Positions 10,761 through 23,153 of a stretch of 64,000 nucleotides of DNA are shown here, piece by piece. The notes beneath the pieces are model-generated. The model was not told the origin of the DNA, searched no databases, and worked only from the letters and a program-made list of their open reading frames with translations. The first letter of the stretch is position 1. Each line of letters opens with the position of its first letter. The stretch is taken from contig NC_082698.1 in the NCBI RefSeq assembly GCF_949987515.2, forward strand, positions 1,009,501-1,073,500, in the 5' to 3' direction. The DNA comes from Delphinus delphis (lineage: Eukaryota; Chordata; Mammalia; Artiodactyla; Delphinidae). The translations under genes and the position numbers were made by a program.

Positions 10761-12654
10761 GTCTAGGTTTGAAGAGCAGCGGGGCTGAGCCCCCCGCCTG
10801 CTGTCCTGGCCCCCCTGTCTTCTGCCGGCCCGCCCTGGTCCTTGCCCGAGCCTCCTCCACCTGAAGGGCTTCTACTTCAACTCTGCCTGCTCAGATCCAG
10901 AAGAAAAGACCTTTCCCTTGAAATCAACCTATTGTGCGCTTCCTCCCTTGCCTTGATTTAGCAAATGTTTGTTAGGTAAGTGGACGCTATTCAGTTTTTA
11001 AACCCTTCCTTTAGGCGGGAGTGACTGTGTCTGCATCTGCCGGCTTTGTAAGCCCTGCCTGGGCCCCTCGCCCCTCCCCGACCGACCGCACCCACCGCAG
11101 CAGCTGCGGCCACTCCGGCCAGGATGCTGAGAAGCGTCAGCAGGTGGCATCGCCGGCCCGTGATGATGCTTCACTGCGGACTTAAAGGCACACCGCCAGG
11201 GGGCACGAGTCGCGTTCCGGGGGCCCCCCCCCCGCCCCGCCCCCGCCGCCCAGCCTGAGACCATGCCCTGGAAGTCCCCGGCAGGGCTGGAGGCCGGTCT
11301 GGCTTGAATTGTCCCCAAAGGGGCCCAGTGAGACAGCAGGGACTCACGTGGCTGTGCGGTTTGCAGGGGCTTCACACGTCTGGAGTCTTCCACACACCTG
11401 GGGCTCTGAAGGGGGAAACCGAGACAGGAGGCCGTTGGTCCTTACCTGGCCCAGGTTCGGCTGCCTGAAGTGTCCAAGCGGAGCCCGGCACTCCAGCCTT
11501 CCCCTCCTCCCCAGGATCCCTCTGGCCCTGAGCCCCAGGTGGGCCGTGAGCTCTGGGGGCCCAGTCCTAGGGGTGCTGGAAACGCTGAGGCCCCACAGGG
11601 CTGGAGCCAGCTCCCTACGGATGGAGGGTCAGCCCTCTGTCCTGGAAGCCAGGCCCAATGAGGCCAGGGAGCTGGTAGAGGGCCCCTGGGGAAGGTGAGG
11701 GACGCGGGCCGGCCTGTGGCAGCCTGGGTGCCTGACGGGGCTGCGTGCTTGGCGGAGGCCATGTCTTCTGCAGTGCGGCCAGAAGAGGGCCCCCATGCCC
11801 CGCCATGGCGGTGCGGACCCCCCAGAGAGACTGCAGGGCCAGCCTGCCGGGTGCCCAGCTGACTGCACAGGGCCCCAGGCTGGGCTGGCCCATCCTGGCA
11901 GCCTCCCTCCAGGACTGGAGGCCAGTTGGCACTTTTGGCTGTGCTCTGATGGGTGACCAGGAGGCTCTGGTGGCCACTCTGAGCACCCCTCCCCTCCCCG
12001 CCTCCCGACAGGTACAGCACGTGTCTGTGCCAGGAGGGTCTGGGGGCCTGCAGCCTCCTCCCCGCTGCCCCCCCACATGGGGCTCACGGTTTTCCGTCAA
12101 TGGCTGCAGCTCACCATGCCCCCCAGGCCTTGACCCCGCAGTCCATGGGGTCTCCTCACCCCAAGCACACCCGGGGTGAGGTCGGCCCCCCATTCTCCCA
12201 AGGTGGGCCCTCCTCCCTCCCCTCCTCTCCCAGAACTCCTCCTGTCCAGCTGAGCATCCCAACAACGTCCCCCCAACACAAGCGCCAGGAGGGGCTGCCT
12301 CTCTCCCTCCTTCCCGCCACCCCACACATAGCCTGGAGTCGCACGTGAGTCCAGCCCTCCGCCGGGCACAGGTAGCTTCCCTCCGGACACTCTCCCGCGA
12401 GAGCGTTCCTTCTGAGGCACCGCGAGCCACTCTGCCTGCCCTGTTGGGTGGGGCTGGCAGGCAGGCGAGGGGGGCCATCACCCGAGCCCGCAGCTCGCTC
12501 CCAGGGGATGGTGTTTGCTCGGGGTCCCCTCGTCTGCTTCAGGACCAGCCCTGCCTGAGCCCCTTGGACCTCCTGGCCCCCAGACTCAGTTGTCTCCGAA
12601 ACCCAGGGCCTCCCAGGACCCGGGGGTCTCTCCACAGACTCACCTGCAGTCTTA
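10761..12654. other. Intergenic DNA, no gene recognised
   Basis: GC-rich spacer with overlapping open frames on both strands, none with a recognisable domain. A C run (about 10 C) occurs near 11224-11235. Confidence 0.55.
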
Positions 12655-12752
12655 ATGCCCACGTGCACACATGCATGCCCACACGTATGCCACACACACG
12701 CCGTACACTCGAACATACACATGCACACACGTGCTCACACTCACACACGTCT
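12655..12752. repeat. Degenerate CA/CACG-rich simple repeat
   Basis: Interrupted CA repeats of the type cacacatgcatgcccacacg run for about 100 bp. The interruptions indicate an old microsatellite. The Cys/His-rich peptides read across it are repeat translations. Confidence 0.9.
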
Positions 12753-15319
12753 GGTAACGTGCCGTCTGGTGGCTTCCACAGCTGTGGCCTCGGAGAAATC
12801 CGAGTCTCAGAACTGGAGGGCACAGCCGGGAAGGAACAGGCCCAGGAGGGGCCGGGACGGGGGAGCCCTTCGGCCTGGTAAGGGCGGAGGCGGGGAGGCC
12901 CCACACCTGGTTCTGGTTGGGGGACAGCCGAGAGCACATGCATGAGGGCCCACTCTGCCTCCCAGCCATTGTCTGGGGAGGGGCCAGAGGAGGTGCGGAG
13001 GAAGGGGGCTTGGGCAGGGGAGAGGGGCAGGGAGGGACTCCAGGTCCAGGGTGACGTGGGCACAAGGGCCCTTTCAGTGGCTCCCGGGGCGACCCATCCT
13101 GGCCCTCACTTTCCCTTCACCAAAGGCATCCCCTGGAAATCCAAGAGCCACCCCCTTCCTGGCCATCTCCTGCTCAAGGTCACAGCCTGCCCGGTGGATG
13201 TGGACCCAGGAGCTCCCGAGCGGAGGGTGCGGCCTACGGGGAGGGTCCCGGTGCCAGGGTGGGACTTGCCTACCCAACTCCCTGAGCACTCCTGTCCCAG
13301 CCGCAGCATCCTCCTGGCTCCTGGGAAGGGCCATCCTGCGGCTCACTCACCCGCATCGGCGTGTCGGCTGGGTCAGCACAACTCAGAACTGACTATTTCA
13401 TGGCGACACCATAAAGAAGGCTCTTATGTAGAAAGATGATGCGATTATTTCATAGACTGAATCACAGCCACACTTAAAGAGGGGATCCGTATTGTGAGGT
13501 GACGGTCCACGTCACCCTGGTCCACGCATCACACACAGGCTGGCGTGGGGGACATCCCACCGTGCAGGCCGTGCCCCCCTGGGGCTGCAGCCCAGCATCC
13601 ACACCCACGCCACTGCCACCCAGTCCCAGCTGACCCCTCCTGTCCCCGCCTGTCCTCGCCTGACCCCTCTTGTCCCCGCCTGTCCCCGCCTATCCTCACC
13701 GTGGCCCAGGTGGGCCCTGTGTCTGGGGCTTCCAGGACTTGGGCCCTTCAGCAGCTGACCCAGCCCGTGTGGAGCCGGGTCTTCACCGCGGCGCTGGGCG
13801 CACTGCTCGAGAGGCTCTCCCGTGCTGTGCTGAGCTCAAGGAGGCTGGGCTCCTGGACGACAGCCAGCCCCCGGCCTCCACCCTCCCTCCATCCCCACGC
13901 TCCCTCCCTCCCTCCCTCCATCCCCAGGCGCCTTTCTCCAGCTCTCCCGGATGGAGGTGACTTTCTGTATTTTCACTCTTTCTCTAACGAGCAGCTTTTA
14001 CACTACCTTATTTCGTTAAAAATTATAATTTATTTAAAAAACAGAAAGTGTAAGACAAAGCCCTACGTTCCCAGGAGGTTTGAGCCCAGGCGGCTCAGGG
14101 CCTTCCCAGCTGGGACAGGGCTGGGGCGGGCCTGGGGGGCCTTGGGGTGGGGCGCCCCAGAGGGGGCAGTGGGGCAGCTGAGCAGGACACTGGACGCTGC
14201 GCTGAGGGCCCTCCTGTGCGGAGGTAGCTGCGACCCTGGCCTTGGCGGGGTTTCCCTTCTCCCAGCGCTGAGCCAGCGCGTATGCGGGATGGGAACTACG
14301 AATCTGACAGGCCGGTTGTTTCCTGCTCTGCCGGAGCAGCCGCTAGCCCCTCCCAGACACAGGGGAGACCACTCCTCGGCTCCTGGGCTCCCGGCCTCCC
14401 CGCCGCACAACCCCTGCACCGCCCTCCCCCGCTCCAGGGTCAGGGAGTCTCTCAGAACCGTCCTGTCAGCGGCCGGCGGGCCCAGCGTAGACGTCGTCAC
14501 CCTCGGTCCCTGGGAATTGGTGGGGAGGCGCCAAGAGTGGGGGAGACGTCCTCAGCCCCCTGGGCTCAGCCCAGCCCAGCCTCCCAGCTCACGGTGGCCT
14601 GGGCCTCCCCACCTCCACATTCCTGGCCCCCAGGATCCACCTGTCAGCACAGGCCTCTGGGGTCAGGCAGCCCCACGGAACCGGCTTTTCCGGCCGCCTC
14701 GCCGTCTGGCCTCAGCCAGGCCCTGGGGCGCTGGGAGGAGGAATGCAGGTCTCCTGGTCAGGGGTGGCTGTGGCTGCGGTCTGTGCGAGAACCGGAAGCC
14801 TAATGGTCGGTGGGGGGACGGGGGGGGTGGGGTGGGGGGCGACTGGGACGGGCCAGGAGGGGCCCAGGAGGCGCACAGACCTCGGCTACCTATGCACACA
14901 CGCACCCCCCACACCACGGCCTCTCTGAGCACCCTCCCCCAGCCGTGCCCGGCCCACCCGCCACAGCCCAAGGCCCTCCAGCCCCGCCAGGCGGGCCTCC
15001 TCCCCGCGACCCCGTGTTGGGCAGACCCCTGGGCCACAGGGATCACTCTAGGGGCCCCTGCCCCAGAGCACTGCTCCTCTGGCCCTCCTGGGCCTGCAGA
15101 GGCAGAGGCCCACCTCCTGGGTCCCCAGGCCCTAGGCCCTGTGGCCCAGCTGGCAGACCCTCGGGACCCTGCACCCCCCCCAACCCCTAGCTGTGACCTT
15201 CAGCACCCAGGGCCCTCGGGAGCCGCCATGCCACGGAGGGCCTGCTGGGGAGGCCCTGGACGCCCAGCTTTGGCCTTCCCACCGTCCCCCTCCCACCCCG
15301 CAGGTCCCTCCTGCCCCTG
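12753..15319. other. Intergenic DNA with short CT-rich repeats
   Basis: Contains a short gtccccgcct-type tandem at about 13640-13695, a ctccctccctcc run at 13866-13930, and an AT-rich islet at 13960-14060 (cgttaaaaattataatttat) of unknown origin. The longest open frame of the window starts at 13545 and crosses all of these, but its composition and lack of any domain argue against a gene. Confidence 0.55.
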
Positions 15320-15501
15320 GCCCTCCCCCTCCCCTCCTTCCCCTCCCCTCCTCCCCCTCCCCTCCTCCCCTCCCCCTCCTCCCCTCCCCTCCTCCCCTCC
15401 CCCTCCTCCCCTCCCCTCCTCCCCTCCCCCTCCTCCCCTCCTCCCCTCCCCCTCCTCCCCTCCCCCTCCTCCCCTCCCCCTCCTCCTCCCCCCTCCTCCC
15501 C
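15320..15501. repeat. 180-bp polypyrimidine (C/T) tract
   Basis: Almost pure C and T on the plus strand, built from cccctcct and cccctccccctcct variants. Long mirror-symmetric polypurine-polypyrimidine DNA can form triplex (H-DNA) and blocks polymerases. Frames across it read Pro/Ser/Leu repeats. Confidence 0.93.
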
Positions 15502-17679
15502 TTGACTTTCCCCGCCCCGCAGGTCCCTCCTCCCTCCTCCAGCTCCTCCCAGTGCACTTCCTCTGTGTCTCTCTTGTTGTGAGTCAGCAGGGAGCTGTGA
15601 GGTTCTCAGCCGGTCAGTCTACAAGCCCCCCCTAGGCCTCCCTGCTTCCGGAAAGCTCTGCACCTGAGGCTTCCTCAGCAGCTGACTAGGAGGGGGCCTG
15701 CCCACCCCACCTTGACCCAGCCACGTTCCTTCCTGGGGTGGGGGCGGGTTGGAGTAGCCAGCGAGCTGATCTCGGGGTCCCACCCCTCCTGCCCACCCTC
15801 ACTCCGCTGCCTGGGCTCCCGAGGCAGACCAGGGCCTGGACCTTGTCACCTTGCCCCCAGCCCCCATGGGGAAGTCCCCTCCCGGCGCTCCGCTCCCCCT
15901 GAGCCCACCAGCTGGGGGCGGGGAGGTGGGAGTCCAGGGGACAGAAGCAGGAGGGGCAGGAGTCGCTGGGCAGTGTCAGGGCCTCAAGCCCAGGACAAGC
16001 GTGCGAGTCCCAGCACCCAGCTCGTGTGGGGCACAGGGCCCGCGCGGCTGGCTGGTGCTGCGGGTGCCTCGGCCGCCTGTCCCCTCGAGGACAGCCTTGT
16101 CCAGGGCGGACCGCCCGTCACAACAGCTCACCAGCTAGTGGCTTCCACTTTGGGCCTGTCCAAGGAAACTTCTAGAACGGCCCTTCGTTATGGACACAGC
16201 CCCTGCCCAGAGACAGGACCCCCGACCTGGGACACAGCTGGCCTCTCATCAGGACGGATACACAGCAGAGAAACCCGGACGCAGTCTATGACAGGGCGCC
16301 TCCCTCACCGCTGGGGCACCTGGACTCTCCCCTAAACCCCCGGCCCCGCCCACTGTTTCCGAGGACTCTGGGGGCCTTTGGGCACATCTCCATGGGAACA
16401 GACCCCAAATCTTGGCTACTTTGTCACTCAGAGCTCTCCCTGTGGCTGGTTCCGAGCCTTCATTTTCAAGCCAAAGGTTCCTTCTCGCCTGCTGGGCCTC
16501 CCTTTAAACACCTGGCAGAAGCTGTGACATCAGGGTTTTTCTTTACTGTGTCTCAGGTGCCCCTAGAAGGGGGCCTGGTATCCTGGGAAAGGAGATGGGG
16601 ATGGAGGGTTCATGCTCCCCCCACCCACGACGCCCTAGGCCCCAGCCCTGATTCTAGCTGAGCCCAGAGGAGAGGGCTGAGGGGGGGAGGCGGGGCCAAG
16701 TGCTCAGGCAGGGGTAGGGGCCGCGGGCTACGGTGGAGGAGCAGAGGGTGGGGGCACCAGGCAGATGCGCAAGGCCAGGTGGACCCGAGGACGGGAGCTC
16801 CAGACGGCACCGGCCGCTCCTGCAGGGTCCGGGAGGGGTGACCAGGCCACCATCGTGCAGCTCAGAATCAGGAACCTCCAGGCACAGTTGGCGGTAGTTC
16901 ACAAATATTCGTGTGGAAATTAAAGTCCCGTCAAAGAGCTAACTCACTGCTGATAGTTGCAAATTATTTTTGTATTCATACAAAAGTACAGCGCCGTCAT
17001 CCCTCCCGGTCTGAGTGCGGGCTGGGGTCCCCTCACCTCGCTGCTTATGTGGACCCGAGGTCAGTGCCAGTGACCTCAGGGAGGAGCACAGTGGGAACAA
17101 TGGGCCCGGAAGTCCGAGGTTGAAGAGGGACACTCCAGCCCGACCCCTTTGGGTCTTCCAGAGCAACCTTGTAAGAACCACATGCATTTTCTTACATTTT
17201 TTTCAGATTTTTCTGGTCCCTTTCCATACTTTTTAAACATTTTTATTGTGGATGTGTCCAACCACACACAAAGTGGAGACAAGGGCCATCAGGTCCAAGC
17301 CCAGCCCCTGCTTTTCTGGTGCCAGCTCACTTGCTCTGTAAATACATCCTGCAGTTTCTCTAAAAGGCCCCAAGTTCCCCACTTTTCACTTTCTTTTCCT
17401 CTTTAACCAGCCTTTGGGGGCTGGTTAAACGTCTGGCTATAACACTATGGTGGCCCATAAACTCACATAGGCTAAAAATGTACACTTACCTACATACACA
17501 GGCCTGTGCCTGCACCTGAAGACATTCTGAGAAGACGAGACCAGGGTTAACAGGAGCTGTCGCAGGGTGTGCGGGAAACGTGAGGGGGTTTAGAACATGA
17601 CTTCTGATGGTCAATGTTTTGGGAGTGTTCTTCAAGAAGCATGGATTGGTTTTGTAATAAGAAAATAAGCTTACAAAAT
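15502..17679. other. Intergenic DNA, GC-rich to AT-rich transition
   Basis: GC-rich until about 16900, then clearly AT-rich. The 16910-17640 part contains stretches such as gcaaattatttttgtattca and aaacatttttattgtggatg. They look like old interspersed repeats, but I cannot assign a family. No exon seen. Confidence 0.5.
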
Positions 17680-18933
17680 ATGGAACAAGACAAGGATGCC
17701 CCCTCTCACCACTTCTATTCAACATAATACTACAAGTCCTAGCCAGAGAAATTAGGCAAGAAAAAGAAATAAAAGGCATCCAAATTAGAAAAGAAGAAGT
17801 AAAACTGTAACTGTTTGCAGGTGACATGGTATTATATGTAGACAACCCTAAAGACTCCATCAAATAATTGTTAGAACTAGTAAGTGAATTCAGTAAAGTT
17901 ACAGGATATAAAATCAATACGTAAAAATCTGTTGATTTCTATACACTAATAACTATCAGAAAGAGAAATAAAGAAAACAATCCTGTTTATAACTGCATCA
18001 GAAAGAATAAAATATCGAGGAATAAATTTCACCAAGGAGGTGAAAGACCTTTATATTGAAAACTATAAGACATTAATGAAAGAAACTGAAGAAGACACAA
18101 ATAAGTGAAGAGATATACTATGTTCATGGATTGGAAGAATTAATATTGTTAAAATGTGCATATTACCCAAAGCAATCTACAGATTCAGTGCCATCCCTAT
18201 CAAAATTCCAATAGCATTTTTCAAAGAAATTAGAACAAAAAATCCTAAAATTTGTGTGGAACCACAAAGAACCCCAAATAGCCAAAGAAATCTTGAGGAA
18301 AAAAAAGAACAAAAGCTGGAAGAATCATGCTCCCTGACTTCAGACTGTACTACAAAGCTACAGTAACCAAAACAGCATAGTACTGGCACAAAAACAGATA
18401 CATAGACCAGTGGAAGAGAATAGAGAGCCCAGAAATAAACCCACACATATCTGGTCTATTAATTTACAACAAAGGAGCCAAGAATATACAATGGGGAAAG
18501 GACACTCTCTTCAATAAACAGTGTTGGGAAAACTGGACAGCCACAAGTCAACGCATGAGACTAGATCACTATCCTAGGCCACACACAAAAATTAACTCAA
18601 AATAGATTAAAGACTTGAATGTAAACCCTGAAGCCATAAATCTCCTAGAAGAAAACTTAGGCAGTATGCTTCCTGACATAGGTCTTGGCGATAATTTTTT
18701 GAATTTGAGACCAAAAGCAAAAGCAACAAAAGTAAAAATAACCAAGTGGGATTACATCAAACTAAAAAGCCTCTGCACAGCAAAGGAAACCATCAACAGA
18801 ATGAAAAGGCAACCTACTGAATGAAAGAAAATATTTGCAAATCATATCTGATAAGGGCTTAATATCCAAAAAACATAAAGAACTCACACAGTTCAATAAC
18901 AAAACAAACAAACAAACAAAAAGCAATTGACTA

Positions 18934-19144
18934 GGGCTTCCCTGGTGGCACAGTGGTCGAGTCCGCCTGCCAACGCAGGGGACACGGGTTCGTGCCCCGG
19001 TCTGAGAGGATCCCACATGCCGCGGAGCGGCTGGGCCCGTGAGCCATGGCCACTGAGCCTGCGCGTCCGGAGCCTGTGCTCCGCAACGGGAGAGGCCAAA
19101 ACAGTGACAGGCCCGCGTACCGCAAAAAAACAAAAAACAAAAAA
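18934..19144 (+). mobile_element. CHR-2-type SINE nested in L1
   Basis: Begins gggcttccctggtggcacag, has box B gggttcgtgccccgg, the block catgccgcggagcggctggg and ends in an A-rich tail. The target-site duplication caattgacta lies at 18924-18933 and 19145-19154 and restores the L1 sequence when the SINE is removed. CHR-2 SINEs are a cetacean marker. Confidence 0.95.
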
Positions 19145-19523
19145 CAATTGACTAAAAAGTGGGCAGAAGAACTGAAAAGACATTTTTTCCAAAGAAGACA
19201 TGCAGATGGCCAACACGCACATGAAAAGATGCTCAACATCACTAGTCATCAGGGAAATCAAATCAAAACCACAGTGAGATCCCACCTCACACCTGTTAGA
19301 AAGGCTGCCATCAAAAAGACAAGAAGTAAGTATCGATGAGGATGTGGAGAAAAGGGAACCCTCCTACACTGTTGGTGGGAATGTAAATTAGTGCAGCCAC
19401 TGTGGAAAACAGTATGGAGGTTCCTCAAAAAATTAAAAATGGAACTACCATGTGATCCCACAATTCCACTTCTGGGTATTTGTCCAAAGAAAACAAAAAC
19501 ACTTAACTCAAAAAAGATATCTG

Positions 19524-19838
19524 GGGACTTCCCTGGGGTGGCGCAGTGGTTAAGTATCCTCCTGCCAATGCAGGGGACACGGGTTCAATCCCTGGTCCAG
19601 GAAGATCCCACATGCCGCGGATCAACTAAGCCCGTACGCCACAACTACTGAGCCTGCGTGCCACAACTACTTAAGCCCACACGCCTAGAGCCCATGCTCC
19701 GCAACAAAAGAAGCCACCGCAATGAGAAGCCCGTGCACCGCAACGAAGAGTAGTCCCCGCTCACTGCAACTTCAGAAAGCCTGCGTGCAGCAACAAAGAC
19801 CCAACGCAGCCAAAAACTAATTAATTAATTAATTTTTT
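19524..19838 (+). mobile_element. CHR-1-type long SINE nested in L1
   Basis: Starts gggacttccctggggtggcg, has box B gggttcaatccctgg and then the longer 3' unit with repeated cacaactact and ccgcaacgaagagtag-type motifs, ending in ttaattaattaatttttt. The flanks aaaaagatatctg (19511-19523) and aaaaagtatctg (19839-19850) form a target-site duplication differing by one base. It carries more changes than the CHR-2 copy nearby, so it is probably older. Confidence 0.93.
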
Positions 19839-20245
19839 AAAAAGTATCTGCACCACCCCCATGTTCATAGCAGCATCATTTACAACAGCAAGATATGGAA
19901 ACAAACTTAGTGTCCACCAATAGACGAATGGACAAAGACGTTGTGGTATATACATAAAATGGAGTATTATTCAGATTAAAAAAAAAGAAGAAAATCTTGC
20001 CATTTATGACCACATGGATGGATTTTGAGGGCATTATGCTAAGTGAAATAAGTCAGACAGAAAAAATCGTACTATATGATTTCACTTATATGTGGAATTA
20101 AAAAACAAAGAACAAGCTCATAGATACAGAGAACAGATTGGAGGTTGCCAGAGGTGGGGCAGGATGGGGGCATGGGAGAAATGGGTGAAGGGGATCAAAG
20201 ATTTAAAAAAAGAACAAATTTTAATTTAAAAAATAAAATTAAAAG

Positions 20246-20879
20246 ACGCCTCTTAGATTGAAGGCCACTGGCAGAAAAAAACTTCCTCTTTGATGAAGTC
20301 ACTCAGCCCCTCCAAGGGGACTTCCAGCTCCTTTCCCAGAAGCAACTATTGCTAAAGATATTCTTTAAGGATCAGTTGGGCATGAATATATAGACTTGCA
20401 TTGTCTACAGAATAGAAATGAAAGTTTCTACTGGATTTAAAAATATTATACAAGAAATATAATTGATCAAGACATACTTCCTCTCTTGAAGGAGAAAATA
20501 ATAACACAATAAGAAAATAATAACCAGAGCAATACCAATAACAACCCAGAGGAGCTGTTCTGAGCTCTTCCCATATATTAATTCACTTTATTCTAAAAAT
20601 TAAATACCCTAAAAAAAAGAAAAAAATTTTAAATAAGCTTTAAAAATATGGAATCAGGAGAACTAGTGGCTTTCACCAGTTTCATTTTCAACTGTGTTTC
20701 TGCCTTCAAGTTTTGCAATAGTTTCATGATCTTCTTAATTGTTCACACGCATGTTTTCAATCACCACTTCACGTTTCCTAGAATTCATTCCTTTGGCATG
20801 TGCTGTTTATGGCCTACTGTGATTTATTTATCTGATCCCCCGCTGTTGGACATTTATCTGCTTCAGCTTTTCACTGGGA
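20246..20879. other. AT-rich intergenic DNA, probable old repeats
   Basis: No gene. The part at 20690-20880, ending gctgttggacatttatctgc, resembles a reverse-oriented old L1 3' region, but similarity is too weak for a firm call. The part at 20310-20640 has no recognisable family. Confidence 0.45.
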
Positions 20880-21775
20880 AGTGAGGGAACCCCCAAGAAC
20901 CGCAGGGTTCTTACACACCTCCTACACACTAGGACGGCTAGAATTAAAAAGACATAACAACCAGTGCTGGAGGAGGTGGTGTCATCGGAACCCTCATTCA
21001 TTCCTGCTGGGAAGGCAAAAAGGTGCAGCCACTTTAGGAGACAGCCTGGCTGTTCCTCAGAAGGTCAAACACAAAGTTAGCATGTGACCCAGCAATTCCG
21101 CTCCTGGGTTATGCCCAAGAGAAGGGAAAACCTATGCCCACACTGAAACTTGGACACAAATGTTCAGGGCAGTGTTAGTCATACGAGCCAAAAGGTGAAA
21201 GAAGCTACTTGTCCATCAGTGGATGAAGGTTAACAAAATGTGGTCCATCCACAAAGTAGAGCATCACTCAGCCATCAAAGGAGTGAATTAGTGACACACT
21301 GCGACACGGATGACCCTTGAAAGCATCACGCCAAGTGAAAGAAGCCAGATGCAAAAGTCCACATATTATATGATTCCATTAATGTGAAAAGTCCAGAAAA
21401 TGTGCATCTGTAGAGACAGAGAGCAGGTGAGCGGCTACCAGCAGCTGGGAGTGGCGGGGGGCACAGGGGGTGGCAGCTACAGGATACAGAGTTTCTTTTT
21501 GACGTGATGAAACTCCTCCAACATGGACTGTGGTGATGGGTGCACCGTGTGCAGCATCTGTGGACGCACTGAAGCCACTGACTGTGCTTTTTGAACGGGA
21601 GAATTGTATGGTGTGCGAGTTATATCTCAAAAGGGTTTTATTTTTTTTTTGGTCGAGCCACATGTTTCGCAGGATCTTTTTTCCCCAACCAGGGATCGAA
21701 CCCACGTTCCCTGCAGTGGAAGTGGAGTCTTAACCACTGGACCACCAGGGAAGTCCTCAATAAAGCTATTTTTAA
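20880..21775 (+). mobile_element. Older L1 3' end, interrupted by a SINE
   Basis: Typical L1 3' motifs in order: gctagaattaaaaagacata, cagcaattccgctcctgggt, gtccatcagtggatgaaggt, atatgattccattaatgtga and gagttatatctcaa. It is more diverged than the L1 at 17680-20245. The terminal 'atctcaataaag' string is split by a reverse SINE at 21640-21755, after which taaagctatttttaaag resumes. Confidence 0.88.
21640..21755 (-). mobile_element. CHR-family SINE, reverse orientation
   Basis: Read on the minus strand it starts ggacttccctggtggtccag, contains box B gggttcgatccctgg and ends in an A-rich tail (the T run near 21640 on the plus strand). Short ctcaa matches lie on both sides (21626-21630 and 21756-21760). 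It sits in the 3' terminus of an older L1, a frequent A-rich target for L1-driven insertion. Confidence 0.9.
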
Positions 21776-22010
21776 AGAGAATAAAAATAGGGCAGCCCCA
21801 AATTTCTGAAAACAGTACAAAGGAACTTGGAGGTACATAAAAGTCACCTTGCTGTGCCCCAGAGCGACCTGCTGCCGGTGAGTTTCTGCTCCTGACTGGG
21901 GCCTCCAGTGCCCCCAGGCTCATGCCCACAGCAGGCTTCACCCTGCCGGGCCCCCCAGTCCTGGTCCCATCTGTTCCTCAGGGTCTCACTGCCAGATCTT
22001 CTGGGGGACT

Positions 22011-22217
22011 TGGGTGGTGGGTGGTGGTGGGTGGTGGTGGGTGGTGGTGGGTGGTGGGTGGTGGTGGTGGGTGGTGGTGGGCGGTGGGTGGTAGGTGGTG
22101 GGTGGTGGTGGGTGGTGGGTGGTGGGTGGTGGTGGTGGGTGGTGGTGGGTGGTGGTGGGTGGTGGGTGGTGGTGGGTGATGGTGGGTGGTGGTGGGTGGT
22201 GGTGGGTGGTGGTGGTC
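22011..22217. repeat. GGT/GGGT minisatellite, strictly G/T on one strand
   Basis: About 205 bp of ggtggtgggtggtggtgggt variants on the plus strand with only a few interruptions (one C at about 22082, an A near 22093 and another near 22179). Every frame reads Gly/Trp/Val on one strand and Pro/His/Thr on the other, so the open frames are artefacts. Dense G runs give strong quadruplex potential. Confidence 0.96.
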
Positions 22218-22946
22218 ACCCCATGCAGCCCTGCTCTGGGCTGCACCATCTCCCAAGCTTCAAGACCCAACAGCCGGGTGGTAACTCCTCTCCAGTGAGA
22301 ATGGGGCTCAGAGGGGTCAGACCCAGGCCAAGGCCCCACGGGCATCCGTGGGAGAAGCCTGAGGCCTGGGGCCGCCCCATCCCTGCACTCCCACTCCAGA
22401 GACAGAGGATGGGGGAGCAGGCAGGGCCGGAAGGACAGGTGCCTGGTCTGGGGGGGTGGGACCACGGATTACAATATCCTTTCTAATGACCTGATATCTA
22501 TCTATTATTTCTACACCAAGCACAGGTCAACCTAAATGTTACGAAAAGGAAAGGAGAAGTCATGGTCCAACACTTGTCCACCATTTATTTAAGTTTCGTG
22601 TCAAATTTCCCCTTGAGATGTGTCATTTTAGACCATCTATATTTCTGTAAAGGTTGCTTGGCTTTTCCTACCAAGAACCTTAAAATTGTCCTCAGGGCTG
22701 GATCCCGGAATTCCCCCAGGAGACTCTCCCAGCGAGCGTGGCCTCTTCAGACAAAGGCAGACCTGCTCAGCAGGGGTGGTTTGTGAATGCAAACTCGGCA
22801 TCAAGTGGCGCATCCGAAGGTCAGGAGCAGTGAATGGCACAGAAGCCCCACGGGTCCCTTGACATCTTGTTGATTTTGAACAAGTTTTCATGCAAGAGAA
22901 AAAGTGTATGAAATGATGTTGTGCATAGAATGACTTCAACCGCTCT
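22218..22946. other. Intergenic DNA, nothing recognised
   Basis: GC-rich to about 22450 and mixed composition after that. No exon or repeat family identified. Confidence 0.5.
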
Positions 22947-23153
22947 GTGTATGTATCTGTGTGTATGTACCTGTGTGCGTGTCTGTATGTATCTCATGTG
23001 TGCATGTATGCGTGTGTGTGTGTGTATCTCTGTGTGTAACCATGCATGCATGTATCTGCGTGTATGTGTCTCTGTGTATATGTGTGTATCTATGAGTGTG
23101 CGTGTGTCTGTGTGCGCACATGTGTGTATCTATGTGTGTGCATGTGCGTGCAT
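22947..23153. repeat. TG-rich degenerate microsatellite
   Basis: About 200 bp of interrupted TGTG, TGTA and TATC units, such as tgtatgtatctgtgtgtatg. Alternating purine-pyrimidine stretches occur. The Cys/Val or His/Thr-rich peptides read across it are repeat translations. Confidence 0.92.

Larger units (their letters stand above)
17680..20245 (+). mobile_element. LINE-1, 5' truncated and dead, split by two SINEs
   Basis: Starts inside the reverse-transcriptase part of ORF2 (ggaacaagacaaggatgccc) and runs to an L1 3' UTR ending near 20245. ORF2 is broken. A stop codon at 17808-17810 lies just before the catalytic FADD motif, which reads FAGD here (17814-17825), so an active-site aspartate is lost, and further stops follow. 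Two CHR SINEs (18934-19144 and 19524-19838) interrupt it and post-date it. The element supplies most of the AT-rich block. It has no coding capacity. Confidence 0.93.

Noticed and set aside
13545..15635. 696-codon open frame on the plus strand, the longest in the window
   Set aside because: It runs through CT-rich simple repeats, an AT-rich islet and the 180-bp polypyrimidine tract. It has no domain and its amino-acid makeup mirrors base composition. Mammalian genes are rarely a single long intergenic frame.
22014..22486. Gly/Trp/Val-rich and Pro/His/Thr-rich 'proteins'
   Set aside because: Translations of a GGT minisatellite in different frames.
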